Of a stretch of 63,888 nucleotides of DNA, positions 34,933 to 44,665 are shown one piece after another. The notes below the pieces were generated by a model that was given only the letters and a program-made list of their open reading frames with translations, made no database searches and was not told the origin of the DNA. The position numbers were made by a program, and so were the translations under genes. The stretch is from positions 1 through 63,888 of the forward strand of contig FR890804.1 in the NCBI GenBank assembly GCA_000433035.1, given 5' to 3'. Positions within the stretch are counted from its first letter, which is position 1. Every line of letters begins with the position of its first letter. This DNA comes from Staphylococcus sp. CAG:324. Lineage in GTDB: Bacteria > Bacillota_I > Bacilli_A > ML615J-28 > CAG-313.

Positions 34933-34934
34933 AT

Positions 34935-34961
34935 ATTAAGTTAAGACTTTCTTAACTTAAT
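34935..34961 (-). other. hairpin between gltX stop and tRNA-Glu
   Basis: A perfect 10-pair stem, TTAAGTTAAG/CTTAACTTAA, that includes the gltX stop codon and ends 3 bases ahead of the mature tRNA. In the direction of transcription it has no T run, so it should not terminate; it may guide processing of a joint transcript. Read on the other strand it does have a T run. Confidence 0.6.
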
Positions 34962-36619
34962 TTTTCTATTATTATATTTATCCTTCTTTCTACTTCTAAT
35001 TTTCCTAAAATTTTTAATACATAATAAAGATTAGGAGTATTTTTTCTTGTAGAAATGGCAATTCTGATCATCTCAGAGACATCACCTACATGACCAAGAT
35101 AAGCATCTTTATTTTTTTTATATTCTTTCACATTTGGACAAAATCCACAAGCTGTAGAAATTGCTTTAAGGTTTTCAAACCATCCTTCTTCATCATATTC
35201 TAGTCCCATATTATTTTTAAAATTGCTAAGAATATGAATAATCACTTCATTGTCAAATCTTTCTCTATTAAATGGTAATTCATTTTGAAGAAGTTCTTCA
35301 TATAAATCATTATAGAAAAAATTTATAATTGGATATATATCTTTAAATGTTTCATAATCTTTTCGAGGATTTTCTTTTTCCCTTTCAATATTAATGATTG
35401 CCTTAAAATATTCTTTATCTTTTTCAATTAATAATTTTAAATTTTCATCATACTTACATGCATATTCATATGCTTTTTTGGTAAATTCTTCTTTATTTAA
35501 TCTTGCTAATCTTTCCTTACAAATATTTTTCACTTTTGCAAGATCAAATAAAGCTCCATCTAATGTCATCTTATCAAATGAAAGTTTAAAATCAAAAATA
35601 TTTGCATTCATATTTTGTAACCGCCATTCTTCAAAATTAGAATTAGCAATTGTTACCAAGTATTCTAAAATTCCTTCAACTGGATAGCCATTTTCTAGAA
35701 AAAATGATACTGATGCCTCAGGATCCTTTCGTTTAGACAACTTTCTTCTGCTACCATTATCTAATTTCATAATAACAGGAAGATGAGCATAATTTGGTTT
35801 TTTCCATCCTATTGCATCAAATAATTCGTAATGAATTGGCAAACTTGGAAGCCATTCCTCACCACGAGTGACATGGGTAGTTCTCATAAAATGATCATCC
35901 ACCAAATGGGCAAAATGGTATGTAGGAAGTCCGTCACTTTTTAAAATAACAATATGTTGATCATTTTGTGCTAGTTCTAAATTACCTCTAATTAAATCTG
36001 TAATTTTTATTTTATTTTGATAATTACCATGTGATCTAAAACGAATTACATATGGCTCATTATTTTTAATTTTTGCAATCGCTTCTTTTGGTGATAGTTT
36101 AGAACACTTCGCAAATTCACCATAATAACCAGGGTTTAACTTATTTTCCTCTTGAAAATTCCTCATTTTGGATAACTCTTCACTTGAACAAAAACAAGGA
36201 TATGCCAAATTTCTTTTTACAAACTCTTTAATAACAATGCGATAAATCATTTCACGATTGCTTTGTTTATATGGTCCATAATTTCCAAGTTCATAACTTC
36301 CCATATAACCCTCATTAGGAGTAATTCCAAATGCTTCAAGTTGTTTTAATAATTCTTCACCAGAACCTTCAATTTCCCTTTTTGTATCTGTATCCTCTAA
36401 TCTTGTAAAGAAAACACCATTTGTTTGATTGGGAAAACGCCAAGCAATCAAAGTTGCAAAAAGACTACCTGTATGAAGAAATCCCGTTGGTGATGGAGCA
36501 AATCTAGCAACAATTGCTCCCTCTTCAAGATTCCTTGGTGGATACCTTTTTTCTAAATCTTCTACTGTTTCTTTAACATCAGGAAAAATTAACTCTGCTA
36601 ATTGTTCTAAATCGGTCAT
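34952..36619 (-). CDS. gltX: glutamyl-tRNA synthetase
   Basis: A 555-residue class I synthetase. The HIGH-type motif is SPTGFLHTGS near residue 42 and the KMSKS-type motif is RRKLSKRKDPE near residue 290; CFCSSEEL and RLEDTDTKREIEGS are also typical of GluRS. It is somewhat longer than the common bacterial form and belongs to the longer branch found in some anaerobes. The ATG at 36617-36619 follows AGGTG; the ATG four codons earlier overlaps that site. The cognate tRNA-Glu lies directly downstream with no promoter of good match in between, so enzyme and tRNA are probably made from one transcript. Confidence 0.95.
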   Translation of the reverse strand: MTDLEQLAELIFPDVKETVEDLEKRYPPRNLEEGAIVARFAPSPTGFLHTGSLFATLIAWRFPNQTNGVFFTRLEDTDTKREIEGSGEELLKQLEAFGITPNEGYMGSYELGNYGPYKQSNREMIYRIVIKEFVKRNLAYPCFCSSEELSKMRNFQEENKLNPGYYGEFAKCSKLSPKEAIAKIKNNEPYVIRFRSHGNYQNKIKITDLIRGNLELAQNDQHIVILKSDGLPTYHFAHLVDDHFMRTTHVTRGEEWLPSLPIHYELFDAIGWKKPNYAHLPVIMKLDNGSRRKLSKRKDPEASVSFFLENGYPVEGILEYLVTIANSNFEEWRLQNMNANIFDFKLSFDKMTLDGALFDLAKVKNICKERLARLNKEEFTKKAYEYACKYDENLKLLIEKDKEYFKAIINIEREKENPRKDYETFKDIYPIINFFYNDLYEELLQNELPFNRERFDNEVIIHILSNFKNNMGLEYDEEGWFENLKAISTACGFCPNVKEYKKNKDAYLGHVGDVSEMIRIAISTRKNTPNLYYVLKILGKLEVERRINIIIEKLS

Positions 36620-36707
36620 TCTACACCTCATTATTATTCACTATTTTTTACTTGTTATATTATAACATATTTTTAAAGATAACGCAAGATATTAATCATA
36701 TAGAATT

Positions 36708-37868
36708 TTATTCTATCAATTCACGTGCTAAATTATTAATTTCTTCATAATTTATATTTGCTAGTGCAGATTTAATTTTAATTTCATTTTCACAAAAGAC
36801 TAAATTTTTACATCCTGATAATTTTTCTTTAATTTTCTTTGCAACTAGTGGTGCCCATGTACCATTATCAATAATAGCAATTTTTTTATTTTGAAAATCT
36901 CTTTCAACTAAACCATTTATAAATTGATTCATATAAGGAAATAAATCACCATTATAGGTAATAGATGCCAATACTAATTTAGAATATTTAAATGCTTCAC
37001 TAATTGCAATTGATTGATCGCATCTTGCAAGGTCAAAAATTTTAACATTATAATACTCATGATTATGCAAAGCTTTTACAAGTTCTAAAACTGCACTTTT
37101 AGTATGGCCATAAACAGAATTAAAACAAATTACAATTCCATCTTCTTCACTTTCATATTTAGACCATTTATCATATAAACTAAGATAATAGTTCAAATTG
37201 TCACTCAAAACTGGACCATGAAGAGGACAAATAAGTTTAATATCAAGAAGCATCGCTTTTTTTAATAAATTTTGAACAGGAAGACCATACTTTCCCACAA
37301 TGCCAATATAATATCTTCTTGCTTCATCGATCCAATCTTCTTCAATATCTAAAGCACCAAATTTACCGAAACCATCAGCAGAAAATAATACTTTGTCTTT
37401 TGTGTCATATGTTACCATAACTTCTGGCCAATGTACCATGGGAGCAAAGACAAACTTTAATTGATGATTACCCAAATTTAATTGCTCATTTTCCTTTACA
37501 ACTAATTTACTTTCAATAATCAAATCAGGAAAAAATTGATCAATCATTTGAAATGTTTTTGTATTCCCGACAATTGTAATTTGAGGATATTTTTTTAAAC
37601 ATGCATGAATACTAGCAGAATGATCAGGTTCCATATGGGAAACTATTAGGTAAGAAGGTAATTTACCATTTAATACATCTTCTATATTTTTAAGCCATTC
37701 TAAGGAAAAATGTTCATCAACAGTATCCATAATAGCTATTTTTTCGTCTTCAATTAAATAGGAATTATATGAAATACCATTTAAAACTTGATATTGACCC
37801 TCAAATAAATCAATTTTATGATCATTTACTCCTATATAATATATTGTATTTGTAACCTTTTTTATCAT
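36708..37868 (-). CDS. flavodiiron protein (A-type flavoprotein)
   Basis: A 386-residue enzyme with an N-terminal metallo-beta-lactamase-like diiron domain (HMEPDHSAS with His/Glu/Asp ligands, further His in FAPMVHWPE, Asp in SADGFGKFG, His in CPLHGP) and a C-terminal flavodoxin domain (from about 260, CFNSVYGHTKSA). It reduces O2 to water or NO to N2O. The ATG at 37866-37868 follows GAGGTGAGAATA; a longer frame adds 24 residues without homology. The flavin reductase-rubredoxin at 30644 is a likely electron donor. Confidence 0.93.
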   Translation of the reverse strand: MIKKVTNTIYYIGVNDHKIDLFEGQYQVLNGISYNSYLIEDEKIAIMDTVDEHFSLEWLKNIEDVLNGKLPSYLIVSHMEPDHSASIHACLKKYPQITIVGNTKTFQMIDQFFPDLIIESKLVVKENEQLNLGNHQLKFVFAPMVHWPEVMVTYDTKDKVLFSADGFGKFGALDIEEDWIDEARRYYIGIVGKYGLPVQNLLKKAMLLDIKLICPLHGPVLSDNLNYYLSLYDKWSKYESEEDGIVICFNSVYGHTKSAVLELVKALHNHEYYNVKIFDLARCDQSIAISEAFKYSKLVLASITYNGDLFPYMNQFINGLVERDFQNKKIAIIDNGTWAPLVAKKIKEKLSGCKNLVFCENEIKIKSALANINYEEINNLARELIE

Positions 37869-37943
37869 TATTCTCACCTCATCAATATATTTTACCAAAA
37901 AAATACAAACATTTCTATTGTATTGCAAGTAAAATAGCATTTC

Positions 37944-39053
37944 TTAACTTATTAATTGATAACATATGTTATAAATATCTGTATTATCTATTTTAGAAGG
38001 TATTGTAGATGAATCAACATCAAATGGGAATTGAAGAAAAAATTTAACCTTTTTTCTAGAATGATTTTTCCTACGATATAGTTTATTATTGATTTCTTCC
38101 TTTGTCCCTGTAAAGTGCGGAAGATTTCCTGTTTCATGATCAGCAGTTACAATAAAAGCGGTATTAGTATTTTTTGATAATTTTTCATAAGCATATTGTA
38201 TTGCATGATTAAACTCATCTAAATATTCAATCATTTTAAAAATTTCATTTTGATGACTCATCTTATCAATATGAGCAGCCTCAATCATCAAAAAATATCC
38301 TTCAGGATATTTACTTTCCATAAAATTAATTGCAAATGCTACCAAATTTACTAGTGTAGGTGTATCATTTTGATGTTGATAATTTACGATTTCTTTAAAA
38401 CATCCAAAGACTTTTTCTGCATGCATTGACAATTGGTCAAACTGATTTGTAAACAAATACTGCTTATTTTCTAATTGATTTTGATAAGGTAAATAATCAG
38501 TATAACCAGCTCCCAAAAATAGATCAATTCCACTATTTATTTGACCATTAATGATATCTTCCACATCATCACGACTTTTGGCATGTGATGAAAAACAAGA
38601 TGGTGTTGCACCTGATAATGAATCTGTTGTGACAATTCCTATACCTTTATTTAAACTTTTTACATATTCACTAATCGTTAGTAAGTTTTCATTTTTATGC
38701 TTTGAAATCTCACCATTGTTAACTTTTTGACCTGTTGCCATTGCGGTCGCGGCAGCAGCACTATCGGTTGGTGAAAAAATAGCATTAGAAAAAGTAGTCA
38801 TATATCCTTGATAATCAAACGATTCAAAAATCATTTTTTGATTTAAGTATTTTTTCCCAATTTCAATATGATTTTCTCCCATTCCATCACCAATACATAA
38901 AATGACTTTTTCTGCTTTTTGTTGTAGATTATCAAAACTATTGCGACGAACAATATCTCTTCGATGAACAAACATAATAACAAAAAATCCAATAAAAACA
39001 ATCATACTTGATATTAGACAAAAATATCCTATTTTTTGAAGTTTTCTTTTCAT
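37944..39053 (-). CDS. alkaline phosphatase family protein, membrane-anchored
   Basis: A 369-residue alkaline phosphatase. An N-terminal membrane helix (residues about 8-30) is an anchor or uncleaved signal. The catalytic core shows CIGDGMG with metal-binding Asp, TDSAAAATAMATG with the nucleophilic Ser, IEAAHIDKMSH and TADHETG with zinc-binding His/Asp. It releases phosphate from organic esters outside the cell. Confidence 0.92.
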   Translation of the reverse strand: MKRKLQKIGYFCLISSMIVFIGFFVIMFVHRRDIVRRNSFDNLQQKAEKVILCIGDGMGENHIEIGKKYLNQKMIFESFDYQGYMTTFSNAIFSPTDSAAAATAMATGQKVNNGEISKHKNENLLTISEYVKSLNKGIGIVTTDSLSGATPSCFSSHAKSRDDVEDIINGQINSGIDLFLGAGYTDYLPYQNQLENKQYLFTNQFDQLSMHAEKVFGCFKEIVNYQHQNDTPTLVNLVAFAINFMESKYPEGYFLMIEAAHIDKMSHQNEIFKMIEYLDEFNHAIQYAYEKLSKNTNTAFIVTADHETGNLPHFTGTKEEINNKLYRRKNHSRKKVKFFLQFPFDVDSSTIPSKIDNTDIYNICYQLIS

Positions 39054-39092
39054 TTTTCTTTCCTCATATCATTTTTAAATTTTTATAATTTA

Positions 39093-39129
39093 AAAAATCT
39101 ATTTCTTTAACATTTAGAAATAGATTTTT
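39093..39129 (-). terminator. terminator after the TIGR02206-like gene
   Basis: A 14-pair stem AAAAATCTATTTCT/AGAAATAGATTTTT with a 9-base loop. Confidence 0.8.
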
Positions 39130-39133
39130 CTAT

Positions 39134-39874
39134 TTATGACAACGTAAAAATTTCTTTTAATCCTACTTTATTTACTTTTAAATCATAGATAAACAAATAA
39201 AGAAAATGTAAAATCAATATTAAAATTCCAATTACATACCAAGATGTAAAAATTGGTGCTGATTTTAGTAATGGTTCGCCAATTTGCATTGCTTTCGTAA
39301 AGTGCAAACAGTCTTTCTCAAAAAGGCCGAAAGTCATAACCATAGAAAGTCCAATTGGAAAGATAGACCATTTTTTCATTGTTGGTACAATATATTTAGT
39401 TAACATACAAATTATAACTAACCAAACCATTATTGTATGATGTAATAAACCTGACACTGATCTTAAATCAAAAAAATTTTGTGATTCTAAGAAATCAGGA
39501 TAAAACATTGTGATAATACCACCAATAATACCTAAATAAGAAATAAAGTGCAAAACAACATTGTCCTTCTTACCAAAGATAATTGCCAATGATAAAATCA
39601 ATGATGATAAACCACAAAAAGTATTAGGAATTATATTTAACCAACTATACCCTTCTCTTTTAGAAATTACTACATCATAATAAGTAACCGAAATTCTATT
39701 AATCAAAATTAAGATTAGTAGTATAATACCACTTATTTTTATAATTCTAAAATAGATGTCTTCTTTTTTTACTAATTTTATAATGATGATTCCCAATACC
39801 ATTAAAAGAATTGAAATTATCAAATAAACAATATGGCCAATTCCATATACACCTTGAAATGATACTAAAAACAT
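39134..39874 (-). CDS. TIGR02206/YwaF-like membrane protein
   Basis: A 246-residue protein with about seven membrane helices. The pattern IPNTFCGLSSLILSLAIIFG, then YPDFLESQNFFDLRSVSGLLHH, then a C-terminal TSWYVIGILILI matches the TIGR02206 family (YwaF-like, TMEM164-like); the conserved Cys and His pair could be catalytic. Function not established. Confidence 0.75.
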   Translation of the reverse strand: MFLVSFQGVYGIGHIVYLIISILLMVLGIIIIKLVKKEDIYFRIIKISGIILLILILINRISVTYYDVVISKREGYSWLNIIPNTFCGLSSLILSLAIIFGKKDNVVLHFISYLGIIGGIITMFYPDFLESQNFFDLRSVSGLLHHTIMVWLVIICMLTKYIVPTMKKWSIFPIGLSMVMTFGLFEKDCLHFTKAMQIGEPLLKSAPIFTSWYVIGILILILHFLYLFIYDLKVNKVGLKEIFTLS

Positions 39875-39894
39875 TTTTGAAACCTCCTTGTTTT

Positions 39895-40401
39895 TTAATC
39901 ATTTTCAACTTTTAATTTTGCTTGCCAAATAGCACATAACTTTTCAAAAGAATAAATAGCATTAGCAGGACTTGTCGATGGTAATAAAATAGCTTCAACG
40001 CTAAGATGTGGTAATAAATATTTATTATATAAATTTAAAGCTTGATTACCATTAACATATATTTTTTCTATCTTCGCATTTTTTAAAATTACATCAAGAT
40101 TATTAGGAACTACATTTTTAATTGAATTATCAGCAGAACCTATAATATCACAACTCTTTATCACATCCCAAAGAGCAATTTTATTTTTTAATAACATTGC
40201 TTTTTTCTCATCAATAGTCTTTGGAAGTTCTTCTTCATAGATACTAGCAATTACTTTCCAAAACCTATTTTGAGGATGTCCATAAAAAAAAGCCATTTCA
40301 CGCGACTTAACCGAAGGAAAAGAACCTAAAATAAGAATTCTAGAATCACCATTCCAAACCGGTTCAATAGGATGTGTCTGATTGGTATATTTTTTGTTCA
40401 T
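39895..40401 (-). CDS. DNA-deoxyinosine glycosylase (uracil-DNA glycosylase superfamily)
   Basis: A 168-residue enzyme. The opening ILGSFPSVKSREMAFFYGHP and NRFW motifs, LWDVIKSCDIIGSADNSI and the C-terminal LPSTSPAN active-site loop are typical of hypoxanthine-DNA glycosylases, which excise deaminated adenine. It is a short stand-alone gene. Confidence 0.88.
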   Translation of the reverse strand: MNKKYTNQTHPIEPVWNGDSRILILGSFPSVKSREMAFFYGHPQNRFWKVIASIYEEELPKTIDEKKAMLLKNKIALWDVIKSCDIIGSADNSIKNVVPNNLDVILKNAKIEKIYVNGNQALNLYNKYLLPHLSVEAILLPSTSPANAIYSFEKLCAIWQAKLKVEND

Positions 40402-40473
40402 AAATTTCTTTCACTTCTATTTCCTTTTTTTGCAAGTCTATTATAACATATTTTTTAATTTTAGACAATAAAA

Positions 40474-40505
40474 AAAGATATTTATATTGAATATACAAAT
40501 ATCTT
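40474..40505 (-). terminator. terminator after the pyrophosphatase-like gene
   Basis: AAGATATTT pairs with AAATATCTT with an inner ATATT/AATAT stem; on the minus strand TTTTTTTATT follows. Confidence 0.7.
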
Positions 40506-40542
40506 CCTATATTTTGTTTATCATAACATGGAAATTTTGATT

Positions 40543-40875
40543 TTAGATTTCAATATCATAATCAAAATATTGTTCTTGAAATTGAATATACTCTTCAATC
40601 TGTTTTTTTGAATAATTTTTCCCCTTTTCAGCAACAACCCATTTATCCTCTATATCATTTTTACGATGAACAATAGCAATAATCGTTCCTATAAATACTT
40701 TCAATGGTATACAAGGACCTATGACATAAGCATCTTGGTACTCACCATCATTTGCAATCACTCCTTCAACATATCCATAATTTACAACATAAATCGTATT
40801 ATGGTATTTTAAATGATGGCTTCCAAGTGGTCTATCAATTATGACTTTCACTTCTTTACCAATTATCTTACTCAT
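40543..40875 (-). CDS. short inorganic-pyrophosphatase-like protein
   Basis: A 110-residue protein of the compact Firmicute PPase-like family. VIIDRPLGSHHLKYHNTIYV, NYGYVEGVI and DGEYQDAYVIG follow the soluble PPase core, with Asp/Glu metal-ligand candidates, but it is much shorter than true PPases (about 175 residues), so pyrophosphate hydrolysis is not certain. It overlaps the nucleoside phosphorylase gene by 8 bases, so the two are coupled. Confidence 0.8.
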   Translation of the reverse strand: MSKIIGKEVKVIIDRPLGSHHLKYHNTIYVVNYGYVEGVIANDGEYQDAYVIGPCIPLKVFIGTIIAIVHRKNDIEDKWVVAEKGKNYSKKQIEEYIQFQEQYFDYDIEI

Positions 40876-41638
40876 TTTTTACAACCCTTTTAGCAATCTC
40901 TAATGCGATGAAGAAATGTTTTAATCTTTCATCAATTTCAATATTAGATAAAATTCCTTTATCCCATTTAGATGAATCAAGATTATCAGCACGATATAAA
41001 AAATTATATAATTGATAGCCCCTAAAATTAGCAACAGCTTGACAAGCACTAACTTCCATTTCGACCGCAATACATCCTTCTAATTTTCTCTTTAAAAAAT
41101 TTCCTTTCGTTTCTCGATAAAAAGCATCAGTAGTCCAAGTTCTACCTAGTACATATTCGATATTTAAAATATCTAAATATTCACTAACTATTTTATAATT
41201 GGAAATCTCCATATAATCACTAGCTTTAACATAATGATAACTTACTCCCTCATCTCGATAAGCATGTGTAGGAATAATGATCTTATTTGAAGCAATATTT
41301 TTATCAAGTCCACCACAACTACCAAACATAACAAACTTTTTACAAGAAAAAACATAACCAATCTCTTCCATTAGACCTACTGTAAGTGGTGCACCAATAT
41401 TAGTTTTAACAACTCCAATTTTAGTATTTTTATAGATATAAATAGGATAATTCCCACTCACACTTTTAATTATACTATCATCTAATAGTTCAATTAAATC
41501 ATCTTCAATTAAGGCTTGCATTATTTTATAAGAAAAATTGATGATACAAACATCCAATTGAATAGTACTTTTTTGACAAACATCCTCTAAATGGATCATT
41601 GCTTCGGTTTCGTTATCAAATGTATCAATTATACTCAT
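40868..41638 (-). CDS. nucleoside phosphorylase
   Basis: A 256-residue uridine/purine nucleoside phosphorylase-type enzyme. FGSCGGLD is the phosphate-binding loop and AVEMEVSACQAV holds the ribose-binding Glu-Met-Glu motif. It splits nucleosides into base and pentose-1-phosphate; whether it prefers uridine or purines cannot be read from sequence here. The stop lies inside the start of the pyrophosphatase-like gene. Confidence 0.9.
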   Translation of the reverse strand: MSIIDTFDNETEAMIHLEDVCQKSTIQLDVCIINFSYKIMQALIEDDLIELLDDSIIKSVSGNYPIYIYKNTKIGVVKTNIGAPLTVGLMEEIGYVFSCKKFVMFGSCGGLDKNIASNKIIIPTHAYRDEGVSYHYVKASDYMEISNYKIVSEYLDILNIEYVLGRTWTTDAFYRETKGNFLKRKLEGCIAVEMEVSACQAVANFRGYQLYNFLYRADNLDSSKWDKGILSNIEIDERLKHFFIALEIAKRVVKNE

Positions 41639-41830
41639 ATTTACTCCTTTTTTTTATTATAACTGAAGTATGCATATGTATTGCAAGAAAATCTAATAAC
41701 CTATTACGTTATATAGTCTGTATTCATTCAATAAATATTGAAAAAATCTTAAAATATTGAAATTTGTAGACTTTCAAAAGATAAAATAGCCTTTTCGTAT
41801 GACATTTTACATACTCCTATAAATTATAAT

Positions 41831-42301
41831 TTAATCCATAATCTTTTCCATACATATTTTTAGCGGTTTCATACCGCACTTTTCATAAAATTTAAGTGCA
41901 CTTTCATTTAGATGCCAAACATTAAGGGTAACATTATAACAATGCTTTTCTTTTGCAAGTTCTAAAACAGCATCATATAATTTTTTACCAATATGTTTAC
42001 CTCTATAATTCTCATCAACACACAAATCGTCCAAATATAAAGTTTTTATATCAGTCAATATATTGTCGTTTTTATTTTCTTGATATATACAAAAAGCATA
42101 ACCCTTAATTTTGCCATTATCGTTGGCTACCAAAATAGAGCAATTATCATCATCTATGATTTCTACAAGTTGTTCATAAGTATATTTTGTACCGATATTG
42201 AAAATATCTGGTCTACCATTGTGGTGTATTAAATTGACTTGCTTTAATAAATTCAAAATTGCATTTATATCTTTTGTTTCTGCTTTTCTAATTTCCATCA
42301 T
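41831..42301 (-). CDS. GNAT family N-acetyltransferase
   Basis: A 156-residue GNAT. The acetyl-CoA loop is LYLDDLCVDENYRGKHIGKK and motif B is LNESALKFYEKCGM. Substrate unknown. GAGAGGTAAATG precedes two adjacent ATG codons. It is a single gene with a faded piece of the dispersed repeat (AAAATAGCCTTTT near 41783) just downstream. Confidence 0.9.
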   Translation of the reverse strand: MMEIRKAETKDINAILNLLKQVNLIHHNGRPDIFNIGTKYTYEQLVEIIDDDNCSILVANDNGKIKGYAFCIYQENKNDNILTDIKTLYLDDLCVDENYRGKHIGKKLYDAVLELAKEKHCYNVTLNVWHLNESALKFYEKCGMKPLKICMEKIMD

Positions 42302-42751
42302 TTACCTCTCTAAATTACCATTTATTTTTTGTTGCTTTAATCCCTTTTTTAATAATTATACCACAAAAATTTCAAATATATCAAAATAAAAGTCTTACAC
42401 TAGAATTCCTCTTTTACTATTTATTTCTGCTTTTATCTCTAGGCACTATTCTCTTATCTACAAAGATCAACTAACAAAAATGACCTAACATATCTAAAAC
42501 TGGTGTTTTTTCAAGTGATTGAACAAATAGATTTATCAATTTTGTTTGAATAATTTTAATAATTGTAAAACCATTCTATATCTTACCACTATTAGTTGAT
42601 GTTTTTTTAGTCCAATAAATGTGCAAAATACCATTCATCTTCCCATGTACTTTTTTTCATCTTGGAATGAATGGATGGTTTCAAATTGACAAAAGTATAT
42701 AAAATGAATCAGCAATAAAAAACTGTTTGCTATGGACAAACAGTTTTTTAT
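42302..42751. other. 450-base gene-free spacer
   Basis: It holds a CCATTCAT/ATGAATGG hairpin with a long loop at about 42631-42675 and the ABC-operon terminator. No gene is seen; low-complexity T/A runs make up most of it. Confidence 0.5.
42717..42749 (-). terminator. terminator of the ABC exporter operon
   Basis: AAAAAACTGTTTG pairs with CAAACAGTTTTTT around CTATGGA. Confidence 0.85.
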
Positions 42752-44665
42752 TTATTCAAGTTCAAATACTCCGGTATACAATTGATAGTAATATCCATGA
42801 AGATCAATTAACTGCTCATGTGTTCCTCTTTCAATGATCCGTCCGTGTTCTAATACCATAATCGCTTCAGCATCTTGAATGGTTGAAAGGCGATGGGCAA
42901 TTAAAAAGACAGTGCGTCCCTTCATTAAATTTTGCATTCCTTTTAAAACGATTTGTTCTGTACGTGTATCAATGGAAGATGTTGCTTCATCCAAAATCAT
43001 AACCGGACAACCGCTGACTGCAGCTCTAGCAATAGATAAAAGTTGAGCCTGTCCTTGAGAAATTGAAGAACCATTTCCTTTGATATACGTGTTATATCCT
43101 TGAGGCAAACGAGTAATGAAAGAATCTGCATTGGCCAATTTTGCGGCCTCAATACATTCTTCATCGGTTGCATCAAGTCGTCCAAAACGGATATTATCCA
43201 TAATTGTACCACTGAATAAATTTGTATCTTGAAGTACCATCCCTAATGATCTTCGCAAATCTTTTTTCTTAATCTTATTAATATTAATACCATCATAACG
43301 AATTTTACCATCGGCAATATCATAAAACCGATTAATTAAATTGGTAATTGTCGTTTTTCCTGCTCCTGTTGCACCAACAAAGGCAATTTTTTGACCAGGT
43401 TTGGCATATAAAGAAACATCATGTAAAACAATCTTATCTGAAACATAACCAAAATCGACATCAAACATACGAATATCTCCTTGAAGTAAGGTATAGGTAA
43501 TTGAACCATCTGCTGTATGAGGATGTTTCCATGCCCATAAGGTATGTTCTTTTCGATTGCATTCCACGATATTACCTTTTGTATCATATTTACCCATGAC
43601 TAAAGTAACATAACCTTCATCTATTTCTTTTTCTTCATCTAGTAATTCATAAACACGACTTGTTCCCCCAATCGCCATAGCAATAGGATTGATTTGATTT
43701 GAAACTTCGCTTACATTGTTTGTAAATTGACGAACCATTGGTAAAAAAGAAACTATAACACCAATAGAAATAAAACTATTTGAATGATAACCAGTAATCG
43801 TAAGTTCTGGAACTTCAAAGATAAACAAAGTGGTAGCAACAACAGCAACTAAAATGTATAAAAAGTTCCCAATATTTCCTAAAATTGGCATTAAAATATT
43901 TGCGAATTTATGAGCATCTGTTGATACTTTTTGCAATTCCGTGACGTGCTTTTCAAATTCTTTTTTACATTCTTCTTCATGAGTAAATGATTTTATCACT
44001 TTCAAACCATTCATCATTTCCTCTACATATCCTTCTTCTTTGGCTAAAACATGTTGTTGTGCAGTAAAGTTTTTCGCACTTTTACCCCCAATAAATTTAG
44101 TAACCAAAAGTATTGCAATTGTTCCTAAAATAACAATAATCGTTAAATAAATAGAAGAAAAAAGCATAATGACAAAGACAGAAATAAAGGTAACACTGCA
44201 GATTAAAACTGTCGTAATAGATTGTGCTAATAATTGACGAATGGTATCAACATCATTCGTAAAAGTAGACATAATTTCTCCCTTATCATGCGTATCAAAA
44301 TATTTAATAGGTAAGTCTTGCATATGTTCAAAAAGTCGACATCTCAATTCATGCATATATTTTTGAGCATATCGAGCAGTAAGTTGGGAATAGATAAAAC
44401 CACCTGTAAGAGAAATAACATAAGCTGAAATCATAATGACTAAACATTCATAAAATTCTTTAGAAACAACAACAAAACTTCCTTTTTCAATGGCTGTAGC
44501 AATCAAGTTTGTTACTTTTTGAATCATCAATGGGGCAACGATTGGACCTAAGGCTGAAATTAAAGTACAAATTGCAGAAATAATTAAAGCAACAGGATGC
44601 GCTTTAAAATAATCAGTGATACAACGAAGTAAGACATGTTTTCTTTTGTGTTTTGCTTCTTTCAT
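42752..44665 (-). CDS. ABC exporter half-transporter, subunit with consensus catalytic Glu
   Basis: A 637-residue type IV ABC half-transporter: six membrane helices (about 20-330) and a C-terminal ATPase with Walker A GATGAGKTT, signature SISQGQ and Walker B MILDEATSSID (catalytic Glu present). Between the two domains lies an extra segment of about 55 residues (GYVTLVMGKYDTKGN through TYTLLQGDIRMFDVD) seen in one subunit of many Firmicute heterodimeric exporters. It starts with a one-base overlap (TAATG) on the partner gene. It forms a heterodimer that exports drugs, lipids or peptides; the substrate is unknown. Confidence 0.9.
   Translation of the reverse strand: MKEAKHKRKHVLLRCITDYFKAHPVALIISAICTLISALGPIVAPLMIQKVTNLIATAIEKGSFVVVSKEFYECLVIMISAYVISLTGGFIYSQLTARYAQKYMHELRCRLFEHMQDLPIKYFDTHDKGEIMSTFTNDVDTIRQLLAQSITTVLICSVTFISVFVIMLFSSIYLTIIVILGTIAILLVTKFIGGKSAKNFTAQQHVLAKEEGYVEEMMNGLKVIKSFTHEEECKKEFEKHVTELQKVSTDAHKFANILMPILGNIGNFLYILVAVVATTLFIFEVPELTITGYHSNSFISIGVIVSFLPMVRQFTNNVSEVSNQINPIAMAIGGTSRVYELLDEEKEIDEGYVTLVMGKYDTKGNIVECNRKEHTLWAWKHPHTADGSITYTLLQGDIRMFDVDFGYVSDKIVLHDVSLYAKPGQKIAFVGATGAGKTTITNLINRFYDIADGKIRYDGININKIKKKDLRRSLGMVLQDTNLFSGTIMDNIRFGRLDATDEECIEAAKLANADSFITRLPQGYNTYIKGNGSSISQGQAQLLSIARAAVSGCPVMILDEATSSIDTRTEQIVLKGMQNLMKGRTVFLIAHRLSTIQDAEAIMVLEHGRIIERGTHEQLIDLHGYYYQLYTGVFELE

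Noticed and set aside
34952..36619. T-box or other tRNA-sensing leader for gltX
   Set aside because: The spacer ahead of gltX is short and shows no T-box sequence or specifier hairpin.
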